From: Anaeramoeba flamelloides
Taxonomy: Eukaryota > Metamonada > Anaeramoebidae
NCBI GenBank assembly: GCA_027625915.1
Contig: JANTQA010000023.1
Coordinates: 3,658,001-3,722,000, forward strand
Length of the DNA: 64,000 nucleotides
Reading direction: 5' to 3'
The notes under the pieces were generated by a model. That model searched no databases, had not been told where the DNA came from, and worked only from the letters and a program-made list of their open reading frames with translations. The position numbers and the translations under genes were made by a program. Every line of letters starts with the position of its first letter. Positions within the stretch are counted from its first letter, which is position 1. This document shows positions 13,754 through 24,603 of this stretch, piece after piece.

Positions 13754-16700
13754 TTTATTTTTTCTTTTTAAACATAAAAAAAAATTAGGTGTGCCTTTCC
13801 GTGAAAAATCGTGAAATCTATGATTTTATACTTTTATTACCTTTGAGAAAATTTAAGTGAAAGGACATCTAGAGTGTAATTTAAACTTCTTGAATAATAA
13901 AAAAAAAGAAAGATATTTTTCAATCTTGATGTTTGGATATTGATGACTAAAAATTTAAATTTGTCTTGAAATACAGATTTTTTTCTGAAACTCTTTTTAG
14001 ATTTTTTACTAATACGAGGATCATTTTTTTATTGATGAGATCGATAAATATTACTATTTTACTAATCGATTTTTTAGATAAATTTAAACCCTGGAGCACA
14101 AATCTGAATTAACATTCAATAACAACATACTTTAATTTTAGACTTCTCCTTGGTAGACGCTAATTCCTTAAGAATAGGTAATTAAAATTCTCTTTAACTT
14201 TTAAGGATGATCCATAATCTATAATCTCTGAGGGTTGTAGTCCAATGTGAAAAGACAAAAAAAAAAAACATTTTATTTTAATTATTTTTCTTCTCTTTTT
14301 TATTTAGTAAATTTTCTTTTTTTACTCCTTTCTCACAATAAATAAATGAATAAAAAAAAAACCATTTAATTGATTGTGTCGAAAGAAATTCAAAATATTG
14401 CAATTTTTGTTTTTTTTTTTTGAATTTTGGAGATAAACATTTATTGATCCATAAACTTTTCGGAATTTTCAAACATTTCAAGGCAAAATAGAATTCGATT
14501 TTGTTTACCTCTTGCTGAAATTCCCTTTCAGATGATTTTGAAGTATATTTATTTGCACGCTGTACTTTAACTCGATAATGCTTGAATATAAAGTAGGGAT
14601 GGACAGTTCGTAATTAAATTTTGTATTTTTGAACCCTTTCAAGGTAAAAAATTGAATTTAGATAGGAAAACGGTTTTTGGCTGACAAACAAAATTTCGAA
14701 AAAAAACCGAAATTTTAACAAGATCTATTAACTTATCATTCTTTAAAGCCAATAATTCACACTGTAGATATAAAAATAATCACCGCTGAACATAAAATAC
14801 AAATACTTCTTAAGAATCTAGAATTAATTTTTTTTTTTTTATTATTTTATTTGTGTAATTTAGTTTATTGTTTAATATGTGCCACATAAATAGATCAGAC
14901 AATAATATTATTATTTTTAAATCAAAAGAAAAGGATTGTTTTTTTTTTAAAAATACATTATTCCTGTCTGAAGTGACACATAAATTAAGGATTAAAGCTA
15001 ATTTGCAAAAACCTACAAACACCTTTTCACTCAGATTTAAAATTATATTTTCCACATCGAACTTCTGAGATTAAAAATGTCTTCACAAAAACCAAATAAA
15101 AGATCTATTTTAATACTGTTAAAACCCTTTTCTATATCTTTAATCACCAACACAACGTTTTTTTTTTTTGTATCAGCATTAATTTCGTTGTGAATTAAAG
15201 GAATTTTAACAAAAAGTATCGTATTGAAAAAAATACCTGACATGAAAAGAATCACTGGAAAGATTTTTAATTGTTAATATTAGAAAAATTGTTGTTTAAT
15301 TGTAATAAATTTAAAATCAAATCCTTTTTACAACTAAAACAAACTTTTTATGAACTCAGTAATAAACCCGCCTAAAGTTCATTAAAGTAAGGTGTCTCTA
15401 GAATACTCATTTGATTGTTTGATATCCAAAGTAGATCTGCCTATTTAATTCGAAAAAAAAAATAAAGTTTATAGAGGTTTTCTATGAACTTGGGCAATCA
15501 TATTTTTTTTTGTTGTTTTTTAATTGATTGATGAGTATTGTTTTGAATAAGTGTAATTTCATTAATCATCATTCTAATAAGGTAGTGAGTTATAATTTTT
15601 AAACATTTGGTTCTTGTAAAAAAAGAAATTATTGAGCAATTATACACCAATTTTCCGAATACTATTATTTTCCAATTAAAAAATGAAAATTTTAAGTTCA
15701 AATTTTCCAAAATATTTTTATATGAATAATTAAACTAAAATTCAAAATTTTCCACACAGTTAAAACGTTCCAAACAATCACAATAATACAATTTCATTCA
15801 AATTGGAAATAAATTTGATTTTTGTAAAATATGAATGAAAATCATTTTTTAATCTTTTAGTTTTTTGTTTTCATTTCATTTTTTGAATTAAGTAATTTGC
15901 TTCGTTCGATCAAAATTTTTTTCAACAACAATTGATATTATGTTAAAGTTGAGTTCTATTTAAGTGAAGAACTCAGATAAAATTAGTTGGTAGTATCTAA
16001 CCTTTTGATAGATCAATATTCCTAATAGAATTGAAACAAAATTTACCAATGTATTTTTTTGTTTTACTCTCTCCAAAATTTTTAGCACACCCATGATTTA
16101 TTTGTATTTATAATTATTTATTTTTTGTTTTGTGAGTATTGTAATTTATTAACAATTGTTAACATTTCAATTAGCGAATGGTTCTAATTTGGTATTTCTT
16201 CTTGAATTGATTAAATAAGTTTTTTTTTTTTCACAAATCAAATTTTGGTGTTTCTGTGATGTTAAAAATTTTGAATTGGGGTTTAGTTGAAAGCCCCTAA
16301 AATATTTAACTAATCGTTTAGAAATGATATTTTTAAACATTTGTTTAAACTACCTTAGTTAACTCTAAGACAAAATTTTTACTTTTTTAATATTATTGTA
16401 ACTGTAATAATTAATATACATTTTGGAAATTGAAATAAAAATTTTCATTTATTAATTGGAAAATAACAGTATTAACAATTTAAAATGGTTCCATAGATTA
16501 TTATCATGTCTGGGTATTTTTTCAATACTATAACAAAAATAGTGAGATGTAATCCCTTATAGGATAATTTTTTTCAGAAACACCAATACAATTCTATAAA
16601 TTAACGCGACGCATTTTTGTTACTTTCATTTTCTATTTACTAAAAAGAAAAATTTTTATTTCAAGTTCTCAAAAATATTTTTATACAGTTATTATGAGTC

Positions 16701-19252
16701 GAAAAAAACCAGATCTTAACAAGATCATTTGATCATGATAATCTTGAGTTTTATTTGAATTTGGATCTCTTTATTTTTGAAACTTTGAGATAAAATTTAT
16801 TTTTTTTATTAAGAAGATAACTAGTATAGAAAAAACGTATTATTTGTGGTTGTCATCCCTAATTAATTTTTGACAAGACCTTGGATTTTTTCAACTAATA
16901 ATTACCGTATAAAAATATTTTTGGGAAATTGAAATAAAAATTTTCGTTTAGTAAATGGAAAAGTACAGTAATGGCAAAAATAGATGAAAAACGGAATCTC
17001 TCTTAAGGTGCAATCTCTAGGCGATCATGGTCATTGAAAACAACAGTGGTTCAAATTTACTTTTCTTTAAGGTACTAGTAACTCTTATTTATTTTTTTTC
17101 CCAAAGGTAATAGAGTAATTATTTACATAAGGATACAATTAAACCGAATAAGAAACTTCGTTTGTCAACTTTAGAAAAATGAATAATCATTTTTTTTAAA
17201 GATTTCATTTTTCCAATGGAATTTTCATTAAAAAGATCTGATCCTTTTTTGTTGGGTTTTTGGATCAAATGAGAAAAATAAAAATTTGCAAAAAAATTTA
17301 ATTTTCTAATGAAGAAATCTCACTTTTAGTAATTTATGAGATTCTTTATGAACAAGTAACGTTGTGGATTTAATATTATTTTAAAAATAAAAGTAAAATA
17401 AATCAAATATTGTATCCTTGAAGATTTAAAAATTTGAACATTTATTTTATTCACAAATATTTATTAAATTTCTTGAAATTTAAAAGACTTGGCAATATAC
17501 TTTTTCAAATATCAAGAGTATAAACAAGGAACTGTTTGTATTAAAATCAGTTATTTGATAATATATCTATTTTTTTTTTTTTTTTTATTAGAAATATGCA
17601 TTTGAATTGTTTTATTTGTTGCAAAATCATGAAAAAATTGAGAAATAAATGTAAAACCTATTCGATACATTTAATCTTTGGGTTTTTAATGATTTACTGT
17701 AATAATTAACATTGGGTTTATAATTATTGATTATAAATAATCAAATTAAAAAGTATTTCTTTAGATAATAAGTTGAATTTTCCAGGTTTTAAAAAAGTAT
17801 TTCGGGAGAATTTTTAATTCGATTCTTTGGTTCTTTTTCTCAGATTTTTTCATTTAATCCCTAAAAAAAATAGATTTGGTCTGTTCTTTGAATCAAAAAA
17901 TTATATTTTTACAAGTTTAAAATAATTATTGTATTTTTTTTGAGATTAAGTAGATTTTTTAAACTTTGTTATTTTAGAACTTAGTGGTTTTATTTTTAAA
18001 GTGTATTTTTGTACACCCCCTCAACAGGCAATAAGATTTCAATCTTCTTTCAAAGAAAATAATTTTTTTTAAATAATTCAGAAATATGTTGGATTTTGAA
18101 CTTTTCAAAAATGAGAAAAATAGATCAGACTTTTAAAAACAATAATTCATTTCTGAAAATTGTATTAAAACTAAGTTCTGTCTTGTAGTAATCAGATTTT
18201 TACCTGTATTTTTCAATTTCAAGATACGGTAAAATTTTTTTTAATTTGTTATTAAATTTACTTGAAGATTTTTTTTAGTTTACAAGTCCCTTAAATTCTA
18301 ACTTTACATAAAAGGTATCAACAGTGATTTTCCAAAAACAAAAAGAATAAATTTGGCAAAAAAAAAATGAATCCCGAAAAAGAAATTTTACTTACTCGTC
18401 TGTTTTCCAAGAATAGTGTGTGTCCTTTAAATAAAAAAAATCGTCTTCTGGATTTGATTGGTTATCTGTTTGAAAGGGATCTACCATTTTAATTTTCTCT
18501 TGGAGGATCATAATTTTGTCTTCAATTTTTGATTTCTTCATTTGAAGCTTATTTTGGTTGCTAATGGAGGAAGAAACAAAAAAGGATTTGAAACGCTCCC
18601 AGCCTGTTAATTTGAGAAACGAATTGACTTCCGTTTTTTGTTCCTCGGTCATAACTTTGTTAGGGTCTGTATAAAGACTTTGGTAGTAGGTAATTTGAAT
18701 TAGTGTTTTATTGATTTCTTTTATCTCTTGGTTTAAGTCGTTAATTTTCTGTAGTGCTTTATCTGACTTTTTTTCTGTTTTCTTTTTTAATTTTAATTTT
18801 GCAATGTATCCTTCCCTTCTGATAGTTATTTCTTCTTCCATTTGTTTATCTAGTCGAACCTTTTTTTCTTTCGAGAGATTTTGGCATTTGTTTGGTGACA
18901 TCCACTCATCGGATCCGTCAGAGCAGTCACAAATTCCATCATTAACTCGTGAAGAAGGAATGATCTCTGGGACGTACCCTTCGTTGGAACAATAAAAGGT
19001 CATTTCTATACATGCAGAAGTGCCAGGTTCATCACTTCCATCTTCACAATCACAATAATTGTCATTAATAAAAGAAATCGGGTATTCGTTTAACCCATTG
19101 TCGCACTTAAAGAATTCTTGATTTTTAATTTTGGAATATTTTTCATTTAGCTTTGGTGATGCTCCTCTTACTGGTAATTCAAGATTTTGCAAGGAAAGAT
19201 CCACAAAGATAATTAGAAGAAGAAAAACCCAAAAAAGGTTCATACTTTGCAT
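9862..19252 (-). CDS. Glucosidase II beta subunit, membrane-anchored; exons 19252-18396 and 10354-9862
   Basis: Non-catalytic subunit of ER glucosidase II, which trims glucose from N-glycans; the beta subunit recruits substrate through its MRH lectin domain. Exon 1 (ATG at 19252) encodes a signal peptide (about 1-22), the RGASP motif, two LDLa-like repeats with CDCxDGSDE (DGSDE at 71-75 and 112-116), and a coiled coil (about 125-240). Its donor is GTAAGT at 18395. Exon 2 starts after ATATAG at 10354. Splicing is in phase (857 + 493 nt = 449 residues plus stop) and joins the two halves of the MRH domain. Sugar-contact residues Q301, R339, E358 and Y364 are present, with R-E and E-Y spacings as in the family. 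The first conserved Cys pair is replaced by H279 and Y294. The C-terminus has one transmembrane helix (412-432) and a short basic tail instead of an HDEL-type signal. The family's acidic middle region is short here. The intron is about 8.0 kb. Confidence 0.88.
11006..11494 (+). mobile_element. Element D, copy 1 (TA-flanked, about 50-bp inverted ends)
   Basis: The left end reads GAAAAAAATACCGGACATG followed by AAAAAAATCCCGGAC; the right end is its reverse complement, finishing TTTTTTTCCCTACTA. TA lies at both borders (11004-11005, 11495-11496). Inside, on the plus strand, are open pieces reading [16 protein letters not shown] (about 11149-11250) and [17 protein letters not shown] (from about 11311). 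Homologous residues occur in copy 2, so the element once encoded a protein. I do not recognise its family. Confidence 0.7.
11835..12150. repeat. Hairpin/decamer array HR2
   Basis: Contains a palindrome built on TTTTCCAGAATTCAAAAG (11951-12018), flanked by two palindromes built on AATTTGAGAAATAAAAAG and CAGAAATAAACCG. Spacers read on the minus strand as GGCACTTGTT, GGTACTTTAC and TACACGG. The right end (CCTAACGGCTGTAA, AGAAAATTAATT, CCTTCAAAATAA) matches the right end of HR5. Confidence 0.65.
12852..14167. mobile_element. Element A, copy 1 (GGGATTAG-type inverted ends)
   Basis: About 1.3 kb. The left end GAGATTAGCGTCACC and the right end TAGACGCTAATTCC form inverted repeats more than 100 bp long that match both ends of copy 2 (25803-26550). 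TTAA follows the right end (14168-14171); the left TTAA has decayed. No intact ORF. It contains a LINE 3' tail. Confidence 0.7.
13808..13912 (+). mobile_element. LINE 3' tail only (5'-truncated insertion)
   Basis: GTGAAATCTATGATTTTA, then CTAGAGTGTAATTTAAAC, then TTCTTGAATAATAAAA match the 3' untranslated ends of the LINE copies at 20735-21170 and 38600-40110. Ends in a short A-rich tail. It lies inside element A, so it inserted later. Confidence 0.6.
15219..16530 (-). mobile_element. Element D, copy 2, carrying repeat R copy 2
   Basis: The left end TATTGAAAAAAATACC and right end GGTATTTTTTCAATACTA are inverted; TA lies outside at 15217-15218 and 16531-16532. Internal sequence at 15340-15710 is the reverse complement of copy 1 and encodes, on the minus strand, [17 protein letters not shown]. 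Repeat R (15733-16285) occupies the rest and makes this copy about 820 bp longer. Confidence 0.65.
15733..16285 (+). repeat. Dispersed repeat R, copy 2
   Basis: Aligns with 1339-1885 throughout, at visibly high identity with small gaps. It sits inside element D copy 2, itself inside the glucosidase II beta intron. Confidence 0.65.
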
Positions 19253-20734
19253 TAAAAATATACAAAAGATAAAGTGTATTTAATTAATTCAAAAATTAAT
19301 AGTTTGTGAGTTTGGAAGAAAAAAAGAAAAAATAATAAAAATTTACGAATGTTTGAATTTTAGAATGAGGAAGAGACAATTGACTCATCAAAAAAATTGT
19401 TTTAATTAGTGTTATCCTTGATAAATATTAATTTTACCTTTTTACTATAAATCCATTTTATTTTCACAAACCCAAAGGTTGCATTTCTTAATATAAGTAA
19501 ATAAAGTTTTTTTATTGGGTATCCAAATTTCATTTTTTATAAGGAGAAAATAGAAAGTAATAATAAGAAAAAATCATTTAATAGGTTGGATATTTTATGA
19601 AACACAAAATATTTCAAATTTTAGTGTTTTTTCGATTCTTTTGTTTAAAAAATAAAAAACATTTCTTGAACCAAAAGATTGTAAAATATTTGAAAAAAAA
19701 AAAGGGTAAATTAAAAAGCAATTTTTAATGATCTAAAGAGACTTTCCTTTTCCTTTTCAAGTGTATTTATTTGACTACACCCCCACTGTAGAATATTTTA
19801 AAATAAAGCGGAAAGTAAGAGAAGCAAAAGGATTTTGATTTTGGAAGGCTTTTAGGGATAAATATGTAATTTGAAAGTTAAAAATGATTTTTTACCGATT
19901 TAACAAATTGTACAAAAAACCATCCAAATTTTGATTAAGACTTTTTGACTCAACATTCTTATAAGTTACCAAATATGGTGTTGATTTTTGGGGTTATATT
20001 CCCGATCATAAAATACAGAAGTTCTTCGTACAATTTTGATCAATTGTAAATATAAACTCAAAACTATATTCTTGAAAAAGGTTAGAGGTAGTTTGCTAAA
20101 TGTTCAAGAAACACTTCTACTTTAGTTATAAATTAAACCCAGATTCTGTTACATGACTATAAATACTATTAGTACGATAATTTATTCTCAACATCAAATC
20201 AAAGTACAGAAAGAAAAGGAAAAAAAAAATTATTAAATTGAAATGATTATTGTCTTGATAAGATCTAATAAAATTAATTTTCCAAAGATTAAATGTAATT
20301 TAAGACAATTGATTTTTCATTTGGAGTATTTTTAAGGGCGTAGGTTATACATAACAGACAACGAAAATTCAACGATTTTGTGGTTTTTAACCAAAAATTA
20401 ATTTAGCACAATTATTTCAAATACCCAAAAGATCTTTTTAAAAAAAAAGTTGATTTTTTACTAATATTCTCAGGAAAAATTTCAGAGTTAAAAATTTCAA
20501 AAAACAAAATAATGAATAAAAATTATTTTTGTGAATATTATTTCCTTTTTTTTGTTCACTTAAAAAGGTATATAAAAAATTAAAAAACAAATTATTAATT
20601 TCTCAAAATACTGCTCCCTGTGTATACATTTTGTCAATAACAGAATGTTATCAAACATAATCTTCAAAAAATTAATGTAAATATCTGAAAAGTTGAGTGT
20701 TGGGGGTTTGAAAAAAAAACTCAAGATTCGTCCA
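19253..20734. other. Region upstream of glucosidase II beta
   Basis: Presumed promoter side of the minus-strand gene. A/T-rich with no recognised motif, ORF or repeat. Confidence 0.4.
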
Positions 20735-21170
20735 AAAATATTTCACAATAATAAAAAATGGAAATTATTTATTTAATACTCAAAAATATTTAAGTTATCC
20801 CTCAAGCTCAACAATTCTAAAATTCAGAACATTCACTAACTGCTTAAATAGATACTACTATGTAATTAATAAAAATTCAAATAAATTTTGTCCTTTATGT
20901 TTAAAATATAAACAGAAGGAAATTATAGAAAATATTGATCAATTTTTATGGATATGTCCTTTCAATGAAAAAGATAGATTAATTTTTCTTAATAAATTGA
21001 AAGAATTAAATCTTAATGAATTAATTTCAAATCAAACAAAGTTTGAAATTATTTTCATTAATTAATAATCGTGAAATCTATGATTTTACGCTTAAATTTC
21101 CTTTCAGAAATTTAATTCTAAGAGCAACTAGAGTGTAATTTACACTTCTTCAATAATAAAAAAAAAAAAA
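20735..21170 (+). mobile_element. LINE fragment (3' end of ORF plus tail)
   Basis: An open stretch from about 20812 reads ILKFRTFTNCLNRYYYV and continues to CPLC and DQFLWICP, ending in TAA near 21064. It matches the C-terminal zinc-knuckle region of the LINE at 47745-49625 (CDLC, DHFLWDCP); here the ligand His is Gln. A tail with two small hairpins (GTGAAATC/GATTTTAC and GTGTAA/TTACAC) and an A-rich end follows. 5'-truncated. Confidence 0.75.
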
Positions 21171-22284
21171 AACTCAAAATTCTTATTTTTTTTTTTAAAG
21201 TTCGATGTTTATTCTAAAAAAATAATTAATACACAGCCATACAAATAAACCAATTTTTCATTGATTCTGAAAGTTGAAATTTTTTTAAAAAAAAATTCAC
21301 CATAAACCTAGCCCTTTAAATTACTTTTCATAAATTTTTGTAAAATCATAAAAGAAATTTCAGAAAATAAATATTTAAAATATCATTAACAATTTATTCA
21401 TCCCCAAAAAAGTTTTGTGGTGCAAAAGTCTTTTGAATAAAAATTTTTGAAGAAATATTTCCAATATTTTCGATTTGAATGCTTTTCGTTTTGTCTTTTT
21501 TTGAAAAATCCGAATTTGATGATCAGTGATTATTGCTATGATGTCAAACTTCATATTGAGTTTTATTAATTGTAAAAAATATTCCACTTTCTCTCATATC
21601 AATACCTGATTGGTAATCAAGAAAAAAAAAAATAACATCAACATCTGGAATTAACCTGATCACAATTCAAATTGCTTAGTTGGCAACTTAACCACTTGTC
21701 CATTATCATTCCCCGATAACTTATTTTATTCCCAAATAACACAGACAAAAATTTTTTAGAAATAAAAATTTAAATATTAAACAATTTTATTTTTAAAAAT
21801 TATTTATTTGATATTTTCAAATAACGATTTTTGTTGTGATTTTTAATTTTTTTTAATTTTTCCTCAATTTTTTTTTCTTCATTATTTCTTTGGAATTATT
21901 TTCTTTTTTTATATTTTTTTTTTTAAAGATAATTTTTGATTTTGTGAAATCCTATAAGGGTGGATATAAATTAAAATAATAATAAATAATTAAATAATTA
22001 AATAATGATAATAAGAATAATTAAAAAGAATTTGTAAAAAACAAGTTAAAGATAATTGATTATTTCAAAAAATTATTAATAGTTTAATTAAAAAAAAAAT
22101 GTATTTTGAGTGTCGTTGGAATATTTCTTTTAATTTGCAAATAAATAAGTTAGTTGTTTGATTAATAATAATAAATATCCTTGAAAAAAAAAGTAAAATG
22201 ATTAAATATTTGAAATATTTTGGGTTATTCTACCTTTAAATTTAAAAATATTGAATTGCTTTTTTTTTTTTTTATCATTAAAAG
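21171..22284. other. Intergenic stretch with the tRNA-like sequence
   Basis: A/T-rich; the ORF at 21375-21587 (-) has no supporting feature. From about 21770 to 22280 it is simple A/T sequence. Confidence 0.4.
21640..21716 (-). tRNA. tRNA-like sequence, probably degenerate
   Basis: The minus strand reads GATAATGGACAAGTGGTTAA (D-arm-like) and, about 35 nt later, ATCAGGTTAATTCCAGAT (T-arm-like, loop one base short). A GTTGC/GCAAT stem could be an anticodon stem, but position 33 is not U and the acceptor stem pairs poorly. Pseudogene or tRNA-derived repeat rather than a working tRNA. Confidence 0.3.
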
Positions 22285-22925
22285 AATTTTTAAGAATTTT
22301 TTTTTTAATTCGAGAAATTAAAAAAAAAATTCTTAAAAATTCTTTTAATTATCAAATTAAAAAAAAATCGTTGTTAGCTTTTCTTGAGTTTTCTGTTTAT
22401 TTGGAAAATCAATAGATTTTCGTTAGGTTTTTTTTTTACTTTAGAAATAAAACAGTAAACCTCAAGAAAAGCACCGTTATTATTTTTTTAATTTAAGAAA
22501 ATAAAAAGAAAATTTCATTTTTACTCTATTCTTTATAGAATTCTGGAAAAGATCCGTTAGGTTTTCTTGATTTTTCTTTTAATTTCTAAAATTAAAAAAA
22601 CCGCAGTTAGATTTTCCAGAATTTAAAAAAATAGAGAAAAAATAAAGATTTTGTACAATTCTTTTGAATTATGAAAAAGCTAGACACTTGACGGCACTCT
22701 ACGACACTCTGCGGGACTTTCGTTACGTTTTTTTTAGAATTTTTATTCTGATTAGAAAATCAATAGATTTTCGAAACAAAAACAAAAATTAAAAAAAATC
22801 TAGAAACTCTACAGACACTTTCGTTAGGTTTTCCAGAATTCAAAAGAACTTAGTAAAATCCACGATTTTTCTCTATTCTTTTGAATTCTGGAAAATATAG
22901 ACACTTTACGGTATTTCCCGAACTT
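22285..22925. repeat. Hairpin/decamer array HR3 (largest)
   Basis: At least five palindromic modules in a row. One pairs AATTCGAGAAATTAAAAA with its mirror at 22290-22365, one is of the CTTGAGTTTTCTG type (22380-22470), and two are of the CCAGAATTCAAAAGAA type (22614-22675, 22830-22895). The spacer at 22681-22725 is the clearest tandem run: GACACTTGAC, GGCACTCTAC, GACACTCTGC, GGGACTTTCG, then TTACG. Confidence 0.7.
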
Positions 22926-23211
22926 CTAATTTGAATTAGAGATATTGCTGATCCCAATGAGAGAGCGAATCTGACAGATTCTCCCAAAGAATCAAACCCA
23001 CTTCATAAATTGAGAGGGATTTTAAATCCAATTCCCATTCGTTTTTATATATAGTCAAAAAAATCTCAACCAGTCAGATGATATCTTAAAAGAATCAGCG
23101 ATTTGATAAAGTCTAAAATTGGATTTTAATTAAAATTGCACCTCGGTGGATTTTGTAACATTTTACTTTTTTTGAAAAAATGATTAGCAATCAAAAATAA
23201 TGTGGTTACAG

Positions 23212-23285
23212 AAAGCGAACCTCAGACCTTCGGATTGTAAGTTAGAATGTAGACACTTGGTGCATTATCAGTTCTCGGGATATTG
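23212..23285 (-). tRNA. tRNA-like sequence 2, degenerate
   Basis: The minus strand reads GATAATGCACCAAGTG, then a possible anticodon arm (ATTCTAACTTACAAT), then GGTCTGAGGTTCGCTTTC, which resembles an internal B box. It shares GATAATGnACnAAGTG with the tRNA-like sequence at 21640-21716. Stems are poor, so a tRNA-derived repeat is as likely as a tRNA pseudogene. Confidence 0.22.
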
Positions 23286-23893
23286 AATTGTTAAAAATTA
23301 TTAAAACTTCGAATATTGGAGTGCGTTTTTTAATTTATTTTCCTTTTTTAGTCTGAATTAATAATCATTTTTCAATTAACACATTTTCTTTATTTTTAAA
23401 ATATTTATTAACTTTTTTGAGAAATTTTATAAATTGTTTTGAACATAATTTTTTGTATCTTTGACAATTACTTTTAATTTGGTTTATGTTAAAACTCTAA
23501 ATAAATATTATTGATTTAGTCTAGGGATTAAAAATTTATAAAGATTAACTTGTAAATTAGGGGAGAAGGGATTGATTTTTATCATTTGGTAAATGGCCAA
23601 AATCAATGAGGCAATTACCATTTTAAAAATTTAAAATTTTACAATTTCCGAGGAAATTAAAAAAATGTAATAATATGATTTAAACTATTCGTAAAACGTA
23701 TACACTTATACAGACAACTTAAAAAAGTGTGGTTTATAATTTAAATTGAAAAAATTTGAAAAAAATGAGAGAAAATTAAATTAATGAAAATTTTTCAATT
23801 TAAATTAAAAAAGTTTTAAAAAATGATGAAAGAATTCAATTTGAAAAAATTTTTCCCAAATTGCATTGAGGAACACACAATAACGTATTTATA

Positions 23894-24232
23894 ATGAATT
23901 CTAATCAATTTTCCAAAAAAAAAAAAAAAAAGGATCTCATTATCATCATTAACATTTCTTCTTTAAGATCCATTTTCGAAATAAAACAATTCATTCACCA
24001 ACACCCTAAAAATTATTGGGAAATTTTGTTGTTTGTTCTTAATAACCCAACTTTCATTACCCGGTATAATTACAACCCCATTTTAATACAATTGATATTA
24101 TTACCACAATTTACATCTCACCTCTTTTCTCTAAACAAATTACAGCATTGGAAAGTACGTTTGTACTTGCCCCTTTATCAAAAATTACATTATTACAAAG
24201 CTTGGATCTCATTCCACAGCTTTACCTTCTAA
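23894..24232 (+). CDS. Hypothetical small protein, 112 aa
   Basis: ATG-initiated ORF with base composition richer in C than its surroundings. The product has a short Lys run, then Leu/Ile/Phe-rich segments and HPKNYWEILLFVLNNP. The +1 frame is also open and plausible in its second half (ending near 24288), so an indel in the poly-A run near residue 8 or an unseen intron is possible. I do not recognise it. Confidence 0.3.
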   Translation: MNSNQFSKKKKKKDLIIIINISSLRSIFEIKQFIHQHPKNYWEILLFVLNNPTFITRYNYNPILIQLILLPQFTSHLFSLNKLQHWKVRLYLPLYQKLHYYKAWISFHSFTF

Positions 24233-24603
24233 AATCCCGTACCAAACCAAAAAATAATAAATTATTCATCAAGAAAAACAAAAAATAAAGAAAGAAAAAA
24301 AAAAAAAAAAAAAAAAAAAAATTATTCTTCTCATTTAAAGAACTAAATCAAAAATTTTTCACATCACCTTTACTTCAGCAAACAACCAATCGAATAAATT
24401 AATTTCGGATTCCTAGCTTTTTTTCAAATCTATTCTTCCCAAATTCAAAAAACTTATTGAATTTCATAAAAGAGTACATGATGATTAGATAGTTTTATTA
24501 AAAGAATATTTCGCGGTTTGATGAGTGGTTTCTCAATTAATTGGGGAAAAATTTTTTCAAATTGTATTTTTTCATCCTTTTTTAAAACTTTTTTAATTTA
24601 CAA

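Larger units (their letters stand above)
10355..18395 (-). other. 8-kb intron of glucosidase II beta, loaded with repeats
   Basis: Bounded by GTAAGT (18395 downward) and ATATAG (ending 10355) on the minus strand. It holds element D copy 1, hairpin array HR2, element A copy 1 with a LINE tail inside it, and element D copy 2 with repeat R copy 2 inside it. No nested host gene was recognised; short ORFs at 14278-15255 look like composition. Confidence 0.75.

Noticed and set aside
14594-16861. Larger transposon with TAGGGATG/CATCCCTA ends enclosing element D copy 2
   Set aside because: Only about 8-10 bp match and no second copy supports the boundaries.
22681-22725. CRISPR-like array
   Set aside because: The short 10-bp units are contiguous and joined to palindromes; there are no unique spacers and the DNA is eukaryotic.
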